Shown here one piece after another: positions 24,901 through 35,204 of a stretch of DNA of 64,000 bases (position 1 is the first letter of the stretch; every line of letters starts with the position of its first letter). This stretch comes from Paralvinella palmiformis (taxonomy: Eukaryota; Annelida; Polychaeta; Terebellida; Alvinellidae). Location of the stretch: assembly GCA_025642065.1 (NCBI GenBank), contig JAODUP010000066.1:62001-126000 (forward strand). The letters are read 5' to 3'. The translations under genes and the position numbers were made by a program. The notes below the pieces were generated by a model. The model worked only from the letters and a program-made list of their open reading frames with translations. It was not told the origin of the DNA and made no database searches.

Positions 24901-26653
24901 GCAAACATCTGGTCAGTGCACCCTCTTCTCTTCCAGAATCGCGCTTGTTACTGTCTCAGCTTCTTATCGATAGCTGTCTCGATTCTTCCCAGAAGGTTTT
25001 TACAGAAGACTTTGCTGGGGATGGAGTGCGATTCCTCGCCAATTGTCAAAGACTTGGTGGTTGCCTTTCTTATGGATCTTTATACTGAGTCCATTGTCCC
25101 AGTCACTTAGGATAGTATCTTTATCCCAAATGGTGTCAAACAAGTTAGTCGGGACTCTTGTGGCTGTACTGAGGTCGGCCTTCAACATTTCAGCATGAAT
25201 GGAGTCTACACCTGGGGCTTTTCCACTCTTCACAGCTTTGATGGCATTTCTAACTTCCGCTTCTGTTGGAGGACTGGTGTCGATGTTGAGGTCATCTGGC
25301 ACTGATGGGGGGTCGGTGGATTCATCTGGCTAAGGGTGGTTCAGGACTTCACAGAAATATTCAACCCATCTATCAGCTTATTCACATTCAGTTGTAATAG
25401 TGCTGCCATCTTTGCCTTTCGTTTGGTGATCTTGTAGCCAGTGCTCATTTCACCTCTTGCTGCAGCACTCTCAGCTTCTGCTGCTAGCCCTTCTACATAG
25501 GACCTCTTGTCATTTCTGGCACTCTTCTTCACTTTCTTATCTTTGCCTTTGTATCCCTTTTGTACATGTTGTTGGAGTCTCGCTGATTTGGAACTCATCA
25601 TCTTGATTTTGAGTTGTTTCCGCTCCTTAATTTTGTTCCATGTTTCCGGTGTTAGCCATTCCTTGTGGTTCTTCTTCTTGTGGCCGAAGACTTTGGTAGC
25701 TCCTTCGACATAGGTCTTCTTGATGGTATCCCATTTGTTGGTAGGGTCGTGATGTATCTGTTAATGCACTGAAGCGGTTTCTCAGATCCAAAACGAACTA
25801 CTGTTTGGTGACTATGATGACTTGGTGACTATCAACTGCTAACATAATAACAGATGCATGTACAACTACTATTATTATCCAACCATAACAACAACAGTTA
25901 CTACTATTACTAAACACCCCACCATCTCATTCAGCCTAAATATTTAAAGTATCTATTTATTCCTATTTTAGTACAGTATATCCCCACACAGCAACTGGAC
26001 ATATTACACCTCACCCTCTATAATTCCACAAATCTCGCTCTCGTGACATTTCGCCCTCCTAGACAACTCGTCCTGATAAAACTATTCTGGAACATATATT
26101 GATAATACGTTTGTTACTGGATCTGTTCCTTACATTGAATTATGTTGCTTTATCCTGTACCAAGTAAGAGTTGTGCACAACTGAATGAGTAATTTGAGAC
26201 TGATGCCATCAGTCCAGTCAGCAATCTGATAAAAGCCTGAATGAACATTTACCTAAACAAATACAGTAATTTAATCATATCATTCCACATCATCTTCATT
26301 TATGTGTCAAAACAGGTGATTTGAAATGCCATTCCCACGGGATTTCTCTCTAATGAAGTTATTTTGTAAATAAAGAGTATTCTCATTAACTGTTAACATC
26401 ATCTAATAAACGTATTTTCTCTATAAACGTTAAGTGAGTGTTCGATATATTTCAGCTTTGATCTGATTGTGCAGCCAGAGATATTTGTAGTTCACATGAA
26501 ACACGAGAAAAGTAAACTGATACCAAGTCAAGATAAATATGTCAAGTAAGTCTGGTTACTTATTATTGGATATTTATAAACATTTTGGAACATTTTGTTG
26601 TTTAAACAAGAATCCTGTAAATGTTTCGTTATTATTCTTATTGTGCTTATTAC

Positions 26654-26752
<99 letters not shown>

Positions 26753-27310
26753 AACATTTTATTGCATTTATTATTAGTATTATCACAAACTCTTGTAAGA
26801 CACCAGGTTACACGCCTAATTTCCTAGTAAGCCATAATTCTGATGCGCAGCTTCAAATACTTTCGTGTTATTATTGTTTAAACCCAAAAATTTTGGTTTT
26901 CTTGTAGTTTCTCAAAAACAAGAGTAGAGAATAAAAGAGTTATTATATATAAAACCTACTTATCTTATATCACCATTTTATTAAGGGAATTTTTCATGTA
27001 CACAAACTGTCAAATAATAATCCAGTAAACGAGGGAATGAGGAATACGTGAAGCTAAAAGACTGCCAGAGGTTAATGAGGAACGTAAATCTGTGGTTTTG
27101 GAGTCAAGGCTATCCGCTCTACTGTCTATACTATTATGTCTATTATCGTGATCATCACCGTGTTGTTTATTTTCATTATAATGTTATTATCTTCATTAAC
27201 AAACCGCCATCTAATATCTCATTTTACTTTTTAATTACTACAGGTGCAGTAATAACGCGATGAGAAACTTTAATAGATATATACTTAATAAATATGGCTT
27301 TTCGGGATAA
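15747..27310 (+). CDS. Golgi glycosyltransferase, family GT49 (LARGE/B4GAT1-like)
   Basis: Eleven exons join into 1437 bases (478 residues): 15747-15861, 16874-17128, 18394-18522, 18668-18862, 19170-19294, 20839-20988, 21420-21529, 21667-21739, 22533-22660, 26456-26545 and 27244-27310. Every intron is GT-AG and every phase matches. Residues 18-38 form a signal anchor, giving a type II membrane topology. Residues 39-210 are a stem and an unassigned N-terminal part. From PVSIALYI (about 232) the GT49 fold begins: YPINYLRNVA, the metal-binding DxD in FFSDIDF (Asp298 and Asp300), VIPAFE, WEPLFEPYV, GMNKIQH and a final IFVVHMKHE. GT49 enzymes add glucuronate to xylose (B4GAT1) or build the xylose-glucuronate polymer of alpha-dystroglycan (second domain of LARGE). 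One GT domain and this length favour the B4GAT1 layout, but the exact donor and acceptor cannot be read from sequence. A partial decayed duplicate lies upstream at 7.5-8.8 kb. Confidence 0.9.
16874..17128 (+). CDS. GT49 gene exon 2: stem region
   Basis: Acceptor 'ccgtcttcag', donor 'gtaact', phases 1 and 1. It encodes a polar helical stem (residues 39-123) with no known motif. This exon has the stop-containing relative at 7501-7752. Confidence 0.85.
17153..17262 (+). mobile_element. Ancient family A SINE 3' half in intron 2
   Basis: The sequence 'atctgaaggatgtttcatct' followed by 'ggagattgtttagctcactt' and 'gccgtaaa' parallels the 3' half of copy A5 (61,750-61,860). It is much diverged and is shared with the duplicate at 7775-7870. 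Confidence 0.5.
18394..18522 (+). CDS. GT49 gene exon 3
   Basis: Acceptor 'caatacag', donor 'gtaggt' at 18,523, phases 1 and 1. It encodes residues 124-166, including HRELDHIQDILNRFREGEG, then an acidic and aromatic stretch. A decayed relative lies at 8688-8810. Confidence 0.8.
18668..18862 (+). CDS. GT49 gene exon 4
   Basis: Acceptor 'ttcgttcag', donor 'gtgagt'. An alternative acceptor nine bases on ('gatttag') keeps the same phase and would drop three residues. It encodes helical sequence ending NLLQHWNG, just ahead of the first beta strand of the transferase fold. Confidence 0.85.
19062..19156. repeat. (TA)n microsatellite in intron 4
   Basis: Pure TA repeat of about 95 bases, ending 13 bases before the exon 5 acceptor. 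Length changes here could affect splicing of exon 5. Confidence 0.95.
19170..19294 (+). CDS. GT49 gene exon 5: first strand of the transferase domain
   Basis: Acceptor 'ttttatag', donor 'gtaaga', phases 1 and 0. It encodes PVSIALYINIAHIKDFI and LLHVVPQEG, equivalent to the PISVALYV and YHVVYKEG strands of LARGE. Confidence 0.9.
20376..20436. repeat. (GAT)n microsatellite in intron 5
   Basis: About 20 GATGAT-type units, slightly interrupted, directly before the SINE-like unit at 20,455. Confidence 0.9.
20455..20765 (+). mobile_element. tRNA-derived SINE, family D, in intron 5
   Basis: The head looks like a tRNA gene: box A-like 'ggttagttagagcg' and box B-like 'gggttcgaggctc'. The body has 'ctgggtggaaacaggtctga'. 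The end is 'gtaaagcgcctaac' followed by 'gggcgctatataaat', a 3' end seen in many invertebrate SINEs and their partner LINEs. I see a single copy in this window. Confidence 0.75.
20839..20988 (+). CDS. GT49 gene exon 6: DxD catalytic exon
   Basis: Acceptor 'cattacag', donor 'gtagat', phase 0 at both ends. It encodes YPINYLRNVA and RYIFFSDIDFIPV, with the metal- and nucleotide-sugar-binding D-x-D at residues 298-300. A nearer donor ('aaaag|gtcaaa') is weaker and would break the phase. Confidence 0.92.
21420..21529 (+). CDS. GT49 gene exon 7
   Basis: Acceptor 'cacttcag', donor 'gtaagt', phases 0 and 2. It encodes VYVIPAFEEKHPNTYQFPQS, the counterpart of the IVPAFE...PKSK segment of LARGE and B4GAT1. 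Confidence 0.92.
21667..21739 (+). CDS. GT49 gene exon 8
   Basis: Acceptor 'tgctatag', donor 'gtaaca', phases 2 and 0. It encodes HLDKFAPGHHRTDFKKW, matching the HAPTNFxKW segment of GT49. Confidence 0.9.
21882..22063. repeat. Compound (TA)n-(TG)n-(CGTG)n tract in intron 8
   Basis: About 55 bases of TA, then TG units, then alternating CGTG units. It is almost entirely alternating purine-pyrimidine, so left-handed (Z) DNA is possible. Open frames here are artefacts of the repeat. Confidence 0.95.
22150..22208. repeat. Inverted repeat, 15-bp perfect arms
   Basis: The arm 'gaagtaaaactttat' (22,150-22,164) is exactly complementary to 'ataaagttttacttc' (22,194-22,208), separated by 29 bases. It lies in intron 8 of the GT49 gene. 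Confidence 0.8.
22533..22660 (+). CDS. GT49 gene exon 9
   Basis: Acceptor 'cattgtag', donor 'gttagt', phases 0 and 2. It encodes IEWEPLFEPYVAGEREYLPR and then FVGRGMNKIQHIVEI, one of the most conserved blocks of GT49 (compare FEPYV and GFGWNK in LARGE). Confidence 0.92.
23760..25745 (-). mobile_element. Decayed non-LTR retrotransposon (LINE), antisense in GT49 intron 9
   Basis: The minus strand encodes, in broken frames, most of a reverse transcriptase. In order there are TWNKIKERK and a basic linker (about 25,600), KSGKAPGVDSIHAEMLK (25,200), FDSIHHDTPWKIL and SGVRQGCTLSPILF (24,650-24,840), and the catalytic LDFADD (about 24,530-24,550). Then come YGSECWRV (24,180) and the C-terminal VALRWTPPGKRKRGRPKMTW (23,930), ending at a stop at 23,760. 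Several stops and frame shifts make it dead. The endonuclease domain is absent (5' truncation). The clade is not assigned. Confidence 0.9.
26456..26545 (+). CDS. GT49 gene exon 10
   Basis: Acceptor 'tatttcag', donor 'gtaagt', phases 2 and 2. It encodes FDLIVQPEIFVVHMKHEKS, the counterpart of FTVLPNAYMIHMPHAPS in LARGE, with the conserved His. Confidence 0.92.
26651..26750. repeat. (TTA)n microsatellite in intron 10
   Basis: About 33 uninterrupted TTA units. They create long poly-Leu, poly-Tyr, poly-Ile and poly-Asn frames, none of which is real. Confidence 0.97.
27244..27310 (+). CDS. GT49 gene exon 11: C-terminus and stop
   Basis: Acceptor 'ttactacag', phase 2. It encodes CSNNAMRNFNRYILNKYGFS and a final Gly before TAA. 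This parallels the last helix and KYGF-like end of LARGE. An AATAAA overlaps the stop codon (27,309-27,314), but it alone does not place the poly(A) site. Confidence 0.85.
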
Positions 27311-27399
27311 TAAATATACTAATACGTAGACGATGATAACGTCTTCTTGTAGATTGCGTGTATTCGGCAAATGACAACTCAGCTATTAGTAATATAATT

Positions 27400-28030
27400 A
27401 AATCACAACATCACAGCATCTAAATATAGCAATAGATTATAATATCACATCAAAAACAGCAGGAAATGATTGTATAACGGTGTTGAGAAGTATTCAATAA
27501 TGTGACACAGTAACACAACCGCACATAAAAATATTACAGAAGTGTATGGAATAACATAAAAATATATATATATTACAGGAATATAAAATAGCTCAATCAA
27601 ATGATTATCAGTTTGCGTCTTTTTAGTTTCATGTATCAGAGGGGGTAATGTTAATTCAAATAAACACGATATAGAAATGTACAGATTAAACTGGTCTACA
27701 GTACAAAGAATAAGATATTAACAGATGATGATGATGATGATGATGGTGATTGATGTTTTACGGCCACCTTTGTGCACAAGGTAGGCTAAATGGGCCGAGC
27801 GACCTCCAAAGGTAATGAGACGAAGTGAAAGATGAACAACCTTCAGATATGCCCACGCCGGGATTCGAACACGGGTGGTAGTGATCTGTGGTCCAGCACG
27901 CTACCGCTAGACCACGGACAGAAAAGCAAATGAAATAATTGTAGGATTAAAGACAAGTAAACAAATTCGTATATCCAGTTATTCATAGTTTTATTTCCGG
28001 ATGGTGGTCTTGAAAATACAACGTACATTA
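27400..28030 (+). repeat. Interspersed repeat R1, copy d (split by a SINE)
   Basis: The sequence 'tatggaataacataaa' and neighbouring runs match R1 copies a and b. After the SINE at 27,752-27,918 the match resumes with 'ttattcatagttttatttcc', which parallels 6350-6375. Confidence 0.5.
27752..27918 (-). mobile_element. tRNA-derived SINE, family A (copy A2)
   Basis: On the minus strand this reads tRNA-like head ('tctagcggtagcgtgctgg', 'gttcgaatcccgg'), body and 3' end 'ggtggccgtaaaacatca'. It is followed by a (ATC)n tail at 27,722-27,751. It is inserted in R1 copy d. Confidence 0.88.
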
Positions 28031-28559
28031 ATAGTGCCAACTAAATTAATTAATCCGCCGCGCGTATTTCCGTTTCTCATTTCTAAAGACAAATACTCCG
28101 CGTAAATGTCAGCATCAGGCGTTTGAGCTAAATCAGTGTGGCATATTTAAATATTTATTTGCACACTTCGTGCACATTAAAGAATCCGTTCCAACATCCA
28201 CTTGATGCTACTGTGATCTCTAAAGGTAGCAAGAGGGCGTACATGAGAGCGTTTAGAGTACCATGATCTCCATTACAGTTGCCGGTTTGCTTGTCATAGG
28301 TGAAGGATCCGTGGCAGCATTAATTATGCTTGAATTATTAACAGCTTTCTATGTAATCGATCACCCAATACTAACGAAGCACTGAGATATCTTCCTTTGG
28401 CTTCAAGAAAAAGGTCTTATAACCTGAGTAAAGTGGTACTTCACCAGCAGTTACAGTTTCAGATATATTTCTTCACTTTGATCAATTACCTGGATCCGTT
28501 TTAAGACCAAAGAATTACTGTATGTATACTAAATCAGATTACTGTACGAGATCATGTTA

Positions 28560-28912
28560 CACACATTCAAAAAACAGCTCCACTCTATCTAAGCGATCTG
28601 ATCCAAATGTATATTACCAGCGAGACTGCTGCGATATGAGTCTAATTTACTTTTCACAATACTAATACCCTTTTGAACCCATTTGCTCCTCGTTAGTCCC
28701 GAAATTTAGAACCCCAAATAACCCTGGCATTCCCAAAGAACCCTCAAGAACCCTTTTTAAGAGCATACCAATGCATGGAGAGAAATCTTTCTGAGCGGCA
28801 GCACCCTGGCTGTGGAATAAGTTGCCTAATCATATTAAACTTGCTGTAATAAAGGATTATTTGGCACGGTTCTTAAAACCTACTTATTAAAATACACATA
28901 TTTATAATACCA
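28560..28912 (+). mobile_element. LINE 3' fragment
   Basis: This is a degraded C-terminal reverse-transcriptase end. 'gaaatctttctgagc' and 'ggaataagttgcctaatcat' also occur, almost unchanged, in the fragments at 36,189-36,850 and 59,330-59,560. All three are therefore the same family. Confidence 0.7.
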
Positions 28913-28929
28913 GTAGACCCAGCATAATG

Positions 28930-31280
28930 TGTCTGTGTCATCTAAGAGATAACATATTTAATGATGTTTTATGACGCTGTATATAATATTATTATATGTC
29001 TCGACATGGTCTAGTATTTTACTTATGAAATTGGTGTATTGTCATTTTCTTTGACAATGTGTACCTTGATTAATATGCGATGTAGTTGCATATTGTATCC
29101 ATTATTTTTTTTTGGGGGGGGGTTCATACTATTTGCAGGTGTAAATATATTCATGTTTATTTTGATGTAAATTTGTAAGCTAGATTTGAACTCTATAATA
29201 TCAGAAGTATTACATTTGGAATTGTGCGCATTGTGATATTATGGGATTACCAGTAAGGCGTCCGTCCCTACGGTCAGTCTAATGACGTCATAGATCTTCC
29301 TTTGACTTTTGTTTTGAACGGTTGAAAATGGCAGAATAGAAATGATCAGCTTAAAGAAACATCCAACGTAATCCATATCATTATTGTTGATACACAAAGG
29401 TCGGTAGTAGACTAATTCAAAGAATAAGATATCTATACTCATTTGTATATGAATCTGTTGGATGATCGTCGTGTTTTGTTTGTAATTCTATCAATTCTCC
29501 GTCCTCTTTCCTTACAACAATAGTGATAAATAACTGTATTTCGTACTTCAAGGTGTCCTAAATAATTGTTTTACAGATATGATTATTTTGTAGCTTATGC
29601 TGTTTTAGTGTTTTAAATCGACCACTTTCTTTTGTTATTGTATGATATATCTTAGTATTTTCCAATTTAGTATTAAATGCCTTGAACGTAAAAGAACAAA
29701 GATTATCTGAACGAAATGCGCGCGTTAGAAACTGCCTTCCGAACGTATCCTGCGTGGTTCGAATTCCCAGTAATCGCAAGCGGTTTAGTTATCACATCAG
29801 TAAAATATTGATAAACTGTACAATTTTATTTAGTACAAATAATGCATTAAACAACAAAAATTAAACCACACATCTCATCCTTTCAAAATGTAAACATGTT
29901 AGCCAGCCAGACTATCTCAACGGAAAGTCCTAAAAAATCCGGATGATAGAAGGACACCTGGAGAGAAAAAAGGGAAATATGTCAGTAAAGGGGGGGGGGG
30001 CTGCGTAATATGTAAAAATGGGGTAATGCTAAATTGAACATAACAAAAGGGACATCTACTATTTGTCACATATTGAGAACCTTCAATAAATAGCTCCAAC
30101 CGAGAGACACTTGTATCCCAAATATTAATGGCTCTAGCCAATAGTCAACAGCCCGTAATCTGTATCAAAACCGAGTTGTTTATAATGTAGAGAGAGACCT
30201 GTAACTTAACATATATAACTCAATGATCTTGCAATTTTAATCTTTATAAAGTTGTAACAGCTATCGTATATCAGCATCAATTGATATCAATTTTTTGTTG
30301 ATAGTGATTTTCATTTTCATCCCAAGATGATCCACTTGGTGATGTTCAAAATTGTAATATACGCTAATATAATAATGTGAATTATATCTTTATGAGATGG
30401 AACATCACAAATATTCCTGATTTGAAATTAAAAGAAGATAAACATTCACCTTGTTATATTTAGTTATTCACATATCGTGGTACTGCGGTCGGTAAAGAAA
30501 GCTATTAATTGGCATTTTACTTAATCAGCTGACCAAGTAAACATTAAACAATAAGTAAATGTTTGGAAAACAAGATTATTTTAACAAAAACTAAATGATC
30601 TGTATTCGTGGAAGATCAATAATACTTATATACATCGCTCTCACAAGTACAGATAACGATTTGCCAAAATGAGTTGTCTGATGACACACGTGAACTGTAA
30701 AATCTTCAATACACTATACACCGTGCTCAAAATCTGAAAACAAAACAACTCCTCAGCCACAGATCAGGGCCATGCAAATCAATTACCTACTGACCTATCC
30801 AGTGTTTATTAAAACGTTATGACTGATTGTGATCTTTTCACTATCCTATCATTAGGTACCCGGTAATGAAGATTAATAATGATAATACGTCCATTGTTTA
30901 TTGATCGTCCGTGTTATAATGAATCGGGAAATAGTTTGAGATGGAACTAGAAATAGCCATGCTGCGATTATCGTTGTTCCTGTTGCTACTGTTGCTGTTA
31001 TTATTGTTACAACAAGTATTATTTGGGGCATCTTCGTCGGCTAAATTGAAGCACGATTAGCCGAAGACCTCTTCTACTGGATATCAAATTCCATCATGAC
31101 TATGTCTAAAGGTTGTCTCATTTTTTAATTCATATAATTATCATTGGGGTACCTTTCGATACCTTTAAACTAGCGTTTGCACAAAGATAGCCGAGACACA
31201 TCAACATTTCCCATTTTGATTACTAACATCGGTACTGATATTACTATTGGGTACTCCGACATTACAGTTGTTATAAGGTT
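28930..31280. other. Non-coding stretch, no gene recognised
   Basis: Short open frames (for example on the minus strand at 29,239-29,442 and 29,558-29,779) have no recognisable domain or splice context. Homopolymer runs of G occur at 29,114-29,122 and 29,992-30,001. Confidence 0.4.
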
Positions 31281-31289
31281 GTTATAAAA

Positions 31290-31402
31290 CAACTAAGTTC
31301 TCGGTTCGAATCTGGTTGGTACCCGAATTTTGTATTTTTCAGTTGTAAGCTTCTGGTCCTAGATGTCACCACTGTCGTGGATAAACAACTTACTTACTTA
31401 CT
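31290..31402 (+). mobile_element. Possible SINE fragment with (ACTT)n tail
   Basis: Box B-like 'ggttcgaatctgg' is followed by a body and a short 'acttacttacttact' tail. The tRNA 5' part is not evident. This is a tentative call. Confidence 0.4.
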
Positions 31403-31647
31403 CGTTGTTACTATTAATACTTTTATAACTGAACAATAAACACGTTGTGCAATGCACTATCAAGTATTACTATTTCCACCATCTTACTACCATCAGCTAC
31501 AACAAAAGCTAAGGGTTTTTGAAAGCTATCAATATTCTTGGGTTTATTATATCTTAGCCAAACCAGAGCCCATAATACTTCAGACAACCGTCAGATGGCA
31601 GCCATGTGCTTTATAAGGCTCGGGGCTTGGCACCATATTCTTGTGAT

Positions 31648-31995
31648 CTTCTGTCGCCTAGCGGTTAAGCACCCGGCACTCGGTGCCCACGGTCACGGGT
31701 TCGAACCCAGCAAGAGGTCGAAACTTTTCCAGAGATTAATTTCTCTGCTCTCAATATCGTGGGTGGTTGACCACGTTAAATGGCGCTGCCGTCTCCACTG
31801 AATTATTTAAAATAAAGGGGGACGTTAAAAAAACCCTGAGGACGTAAAACACTCTGGCGGTGACCACCCTCAGGGTATTTCGGCTCCATCTTTCCGTACT
31901 GCTCCCCTGTGAGTGGTGGGGGAGGAGTTTCTCAACGACTCCAACATAGAGGCTGTACCGAATAAGCCACAGCCTGGGGATTCTCCCCGAACAAC
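31648..31995 (+). mobile_element. tRNA-derived SINE, family B (full-length copy)
   Basis: The head 'tcgcctagcggttaagcac' (box A) and 'gggttcgaaccc' (box B, perfect palindromic type) looks like a tRNA. The roughly 270-base body shares long near-identical blocks with 40,465-40,745, such as 'tggcgctgccgtctccactg' and 'cctggggattctccccgaac'. It ends in 'aacaacaaaaca'. Confidence 0.85.
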
Positions 31996-32283
31996 AAAAC
32001 AACCATTTTGTTAGAACCTCTTTGGTACTGTTATCACTAATATAATTAATAGTACGATTATAGCTATAATAATAATTATTATTATTATAACAGTGTAGGT
32101 TTAGCAAAGCTGATTTAACAACATATGTCATTAAAAAGTGTTATTTAATGAAGAAGCGCAATAACATACTCTTCAAATAGAGATAATCTGAAGAAGTCAT
32201 AAATCAAAATTACAAGGCAAACAAATATACAGTGCAAACTTTATCACACACAGACACGAACACATACATATACACACACAAAA

Positions 32284-32308
32284 CAAGAGAGAGAGAGAGA
32301 GAGAGATA

Positions 32309-32372
<64 letters not shown>
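32284..32372. repeat. (AG)n-(TA)n compound microsatellite
   Basis: A short GA run (32,286-32,306) passes into about 65 bases of TA. Confidence 0.95.
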
Positions 32373-32376
<4 letters not shown>

Positions 32377-32559
32377 AAAAGAATCTTAAAAGGTTTGAGC
32401 ACAGTTCAGAAATCAATAATAGGTAATTGGTGGGATACTGTATGATTCAGTCTGTGTGGCCACATTACCCCCAAACACCCCTCCCAGTAATGCCAATATC
32501 TTAACTCAAAGAAAAATAATGGCCTGATTAAGGTTCAATAAGCCGTAAGACTTTTACAT

Positions 32560-34075
32560 TCGAGAAGCCAATGAATGAAAGTCAGGTCCCAAATTCATGG
32601 AAAACGCAAGTGACTCCAATAATTTAAAAAGATAGAAAGAAACAGCTGTGTAACTACAAGCAAGTCACCGTTATTGTTTATTAGGCCACCTTGAGAAGAA
32701 CGATCTCCTAAATAATGCATAATATGGCTTCAGAAGTAACCGGTCTATTGTTCTACAACTGTTGATGGATTAGACCATTGAATATAATTGCAAGCTGATG
32801 GGAACAGTCTCGATGTATTATACCTGGATTTCTCGAAAGCATTTGACACTGTAACACATGCAAAGCTGCTAAAGAAAATGGGTTTGGGGGTGGCAAGTGT
32901 GATATCAGGAGAAGCATATTACAATGGGTAAAGGACTTCGTGCCAGCAAGAAAGCAACATGCATCAATTAACCCAACTAATTCAGTTGAACAGAGGTATT
33001 CCATTACATATAATACGACCGTGTATTGGGATCTGACTCATTTATACTCTACATAAGTGACTTACCAGATTTAATTGCGTGTTATTTGCGAATGACACTA
33101 CTCAAGAGTTAAAACCGAAGAAAAATATAGAAGGCTACAGGAAGATCTAAATATGCCAATAAACTGGTCAAACGGATGGTAACTAGACTTCAATGTGACT
33201 AAGTGCAGTATTCTACACTACAGCAAAACAAATTATAGTTTAAGTACACAATGGGAGATGTTGTTGATGACCAGGATGAAAATAACCTTCGGTGTGTTAT
33301 TCTACACCGACCTTAATTTCAATCATCACATAGCTGCTGCAGCAAACAAGACAAACAACATGACTGTTGCCATTTAAAGGTCTTTCAGAATCAAGGATAA
33401 GCAAATACTTAAGCAGGTGTACAAACGCCCAGCTAGAGATCACATGAAATATGCCGCCAATACGATATTGGCTGCAATGGGGATTGCTGATTTAAGACCA
33501 CATTAGCAAGACACAATGGCGGGCAACTAATTTGGTACTAAAAATCGTTGAGTTCCTCATCTCAGAATGATTAAAGGAAATGAGGTTTGCGAGTTTTCAA
33601 TTCAGGATAGCACAATGACATGTGACTGAGACGTACAAATTCTCCATCGTTTGTTATACTCAAGTTCATGGTATCCCACTACAGCTTGATGAAGGAAGAC
33701 AGACTCGTCGTCATTGTTTAAAATTGAAAAAAGATTCTGTCGAAGAGCCATAAGATACCACGAATTAAGCCATCAACTAATAGATCCCTGGAATCGGTTA
33801 CCCGAGTCAGTGGTTATGGTACTATCGCTAAATACTTTGATTTGATCTTTTACGGCCACTTTTGTGCACATGGTAGGCTAAATGGGCCGAGCGACCTCCA
33901 AAGGTAATAAAACGAAGTCAAAGATGTAACACCCTTCAGATATGCCTAACGCCGAGATTCGAACTCGGGTGGTAGCGATCCGTGATCAAACGCGCTAAAA
34001 GGTTAGACCACGGGGACGCCCAAATACTTTCAAGAACAGGCTAGATAAACATTGGGCGAGCCACTGAAAACCTTT
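32560..34075 (+). mobile_element. Decayed LINE (reverse transcriptase to 3' end), split by a SINE
   Basis: The plus strand holds a broken reverse-transcriptase frame. It includes LYLDFSKAFDTVTHAKLLKK (about 32,812-32,880, a core strand with the first catalytic Asp). Many stops follow, and the end is WNRLPESVVMVLSLNTF (33,790-33,838) resuming as FKNRLDKHWAS after the SINE (34,025-34,065). This C-terminal signature is typical of CR1/L2-like elements. It is non-functional. Confidence 0.8.
33843..34021 (-). mobile_element. tRNA-derived SINE, family A (copy A3), nested in a LINE
   Basis: On the minus strand it has a tRNA-like head ending 'gttcgaatctcgg' and the 3' end 'aaaagtggccgtaaaa'. It is flanked by the target-site duplication 'aaatacttt' (33,830-33,838 and 34,022-34,030), which restores the LINE reading frame when removed. 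Confidence 0.92.
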
Positions 34076-34387
34076 CCACCGACTAACCTATTACAATACC
34101 TTCATAAGTGTAGTCTAAACCCAGGATAAATTACAAAAGGTAAGTATTCTAAATAAAAGGTGGGCTATAAAGGATATTACCTACTTAGGACCCGATAATC
34201 TTCAAGAATATTATGTATTTCAAGCAGACTTTCTTCAACATCTTGTACTTTAAAATGTTCCCGCCGTGTCCCTTTGTTTGTCATAGGACGCGACTAATTT
34301 GAGAAAATTCTTAATTAGTAATTAAGTAAATTCCAACTGCCCGTCAACGGCTCGCTCACACTACGGGACTTTCGAAACTGTTACAGG

Positions 34388-34426
34388 CGCCATCTGTCGA
34401 ATACTAATAGTATTCGATAGATGGCG
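34388..34426. repeat. Inverted repeat, 18-bp arms with a 3-base loop
   Basis: 'cgccatctgtcgaatact' is followed by 'aat' and then 'agtattcgatagatggcg'. The arms pair with a single G-T type mismatch. The tight loop is unlike a microRNA precursor and may be a palindromic insertion scar. Confidence 0.75.
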
Positions 34427-34808
34427 TATTTGGTCAAACACGGCAAATCATGGACTTGTATTTAGCTCAATGCGGCAAATATAGAGCAACTTTAAAATAA
34501 ATGAATCGGGTGTCAGAAATACTGCTCGCTCTGTAAACTTGTAAATATGATAATAAGTATTAATTAATCTTGCCCCCCTCCGATATCTAATCAATAATTA
34601 ATAACTGATTGCTTACACTATTATATTTTTTTTCAGTTAAAGACCACCAGTCTTATCATAACGTGCTCTAAAACGAGATAAAAAAATGTTGGAACAGGTT
34701 CAGCTGCTAGAATGGATGAATATATAATAGTGTGTGTGCGTGTGTGTGCGTGCGTGTACACATTATGTCCAATACCAAAGGTTAATAGTGCTACCCTCTA
34801 CCCATCAG

Positions 34809-34812
<4 letters not shown>

Positions 34813-34851
<39 letters not shown>
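34813..34851. repeat. (TA)n microsatellite
   Basis: Pure TA repeat of about 40 bases. Confidence 0.95.
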
Positions 34852-34855
<4 letters not shown>

Positions 34856-35204
34856 ACTATCTATCGTAATGTGTATTCACATATATTTTATATTCAAGTT
34901 TCAATACAACCTCTGATCTTTGTTATATAGTGGGTGCGATGTAGTTTTTGTGAACTGCATTATTTCCCACCATGCTTCATTATAACTCAACAAAATGATA
35001 CCAGTTCTATGTGCGACAACAACTTCATGTCATTAACACCACATATCGATACAGATATTGCCCGAAGGCATACATTCTTCGCCACAATAACCTACGCGTT
35101 GGACAAAAACCATTAATAATTGATCGCTGGCACATAAATAAAGTCGGCAAGTTTGCCAACAGTCACAAAATGGCTTGTTATGCGTCCAGAAGCGATGTCT
35201 TATC

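Noticed and set aside
26539..26907. Long open frames with poly-Leu, poly-Asn, poly-Ile or poly-Tyr
   Set aside because: They are produced entirely by the (TTA)n microsatellite in GT49 intron 10.
31655..31715. Possible functional tRNA gene
   Set aside because: Box A and box B are good, but the head is attached to a SINE body present in a second copy and an acceptor-stem pairing with a following 3' end is not seen. The same reasoning applies to the heads at 20,455 and 61,672.
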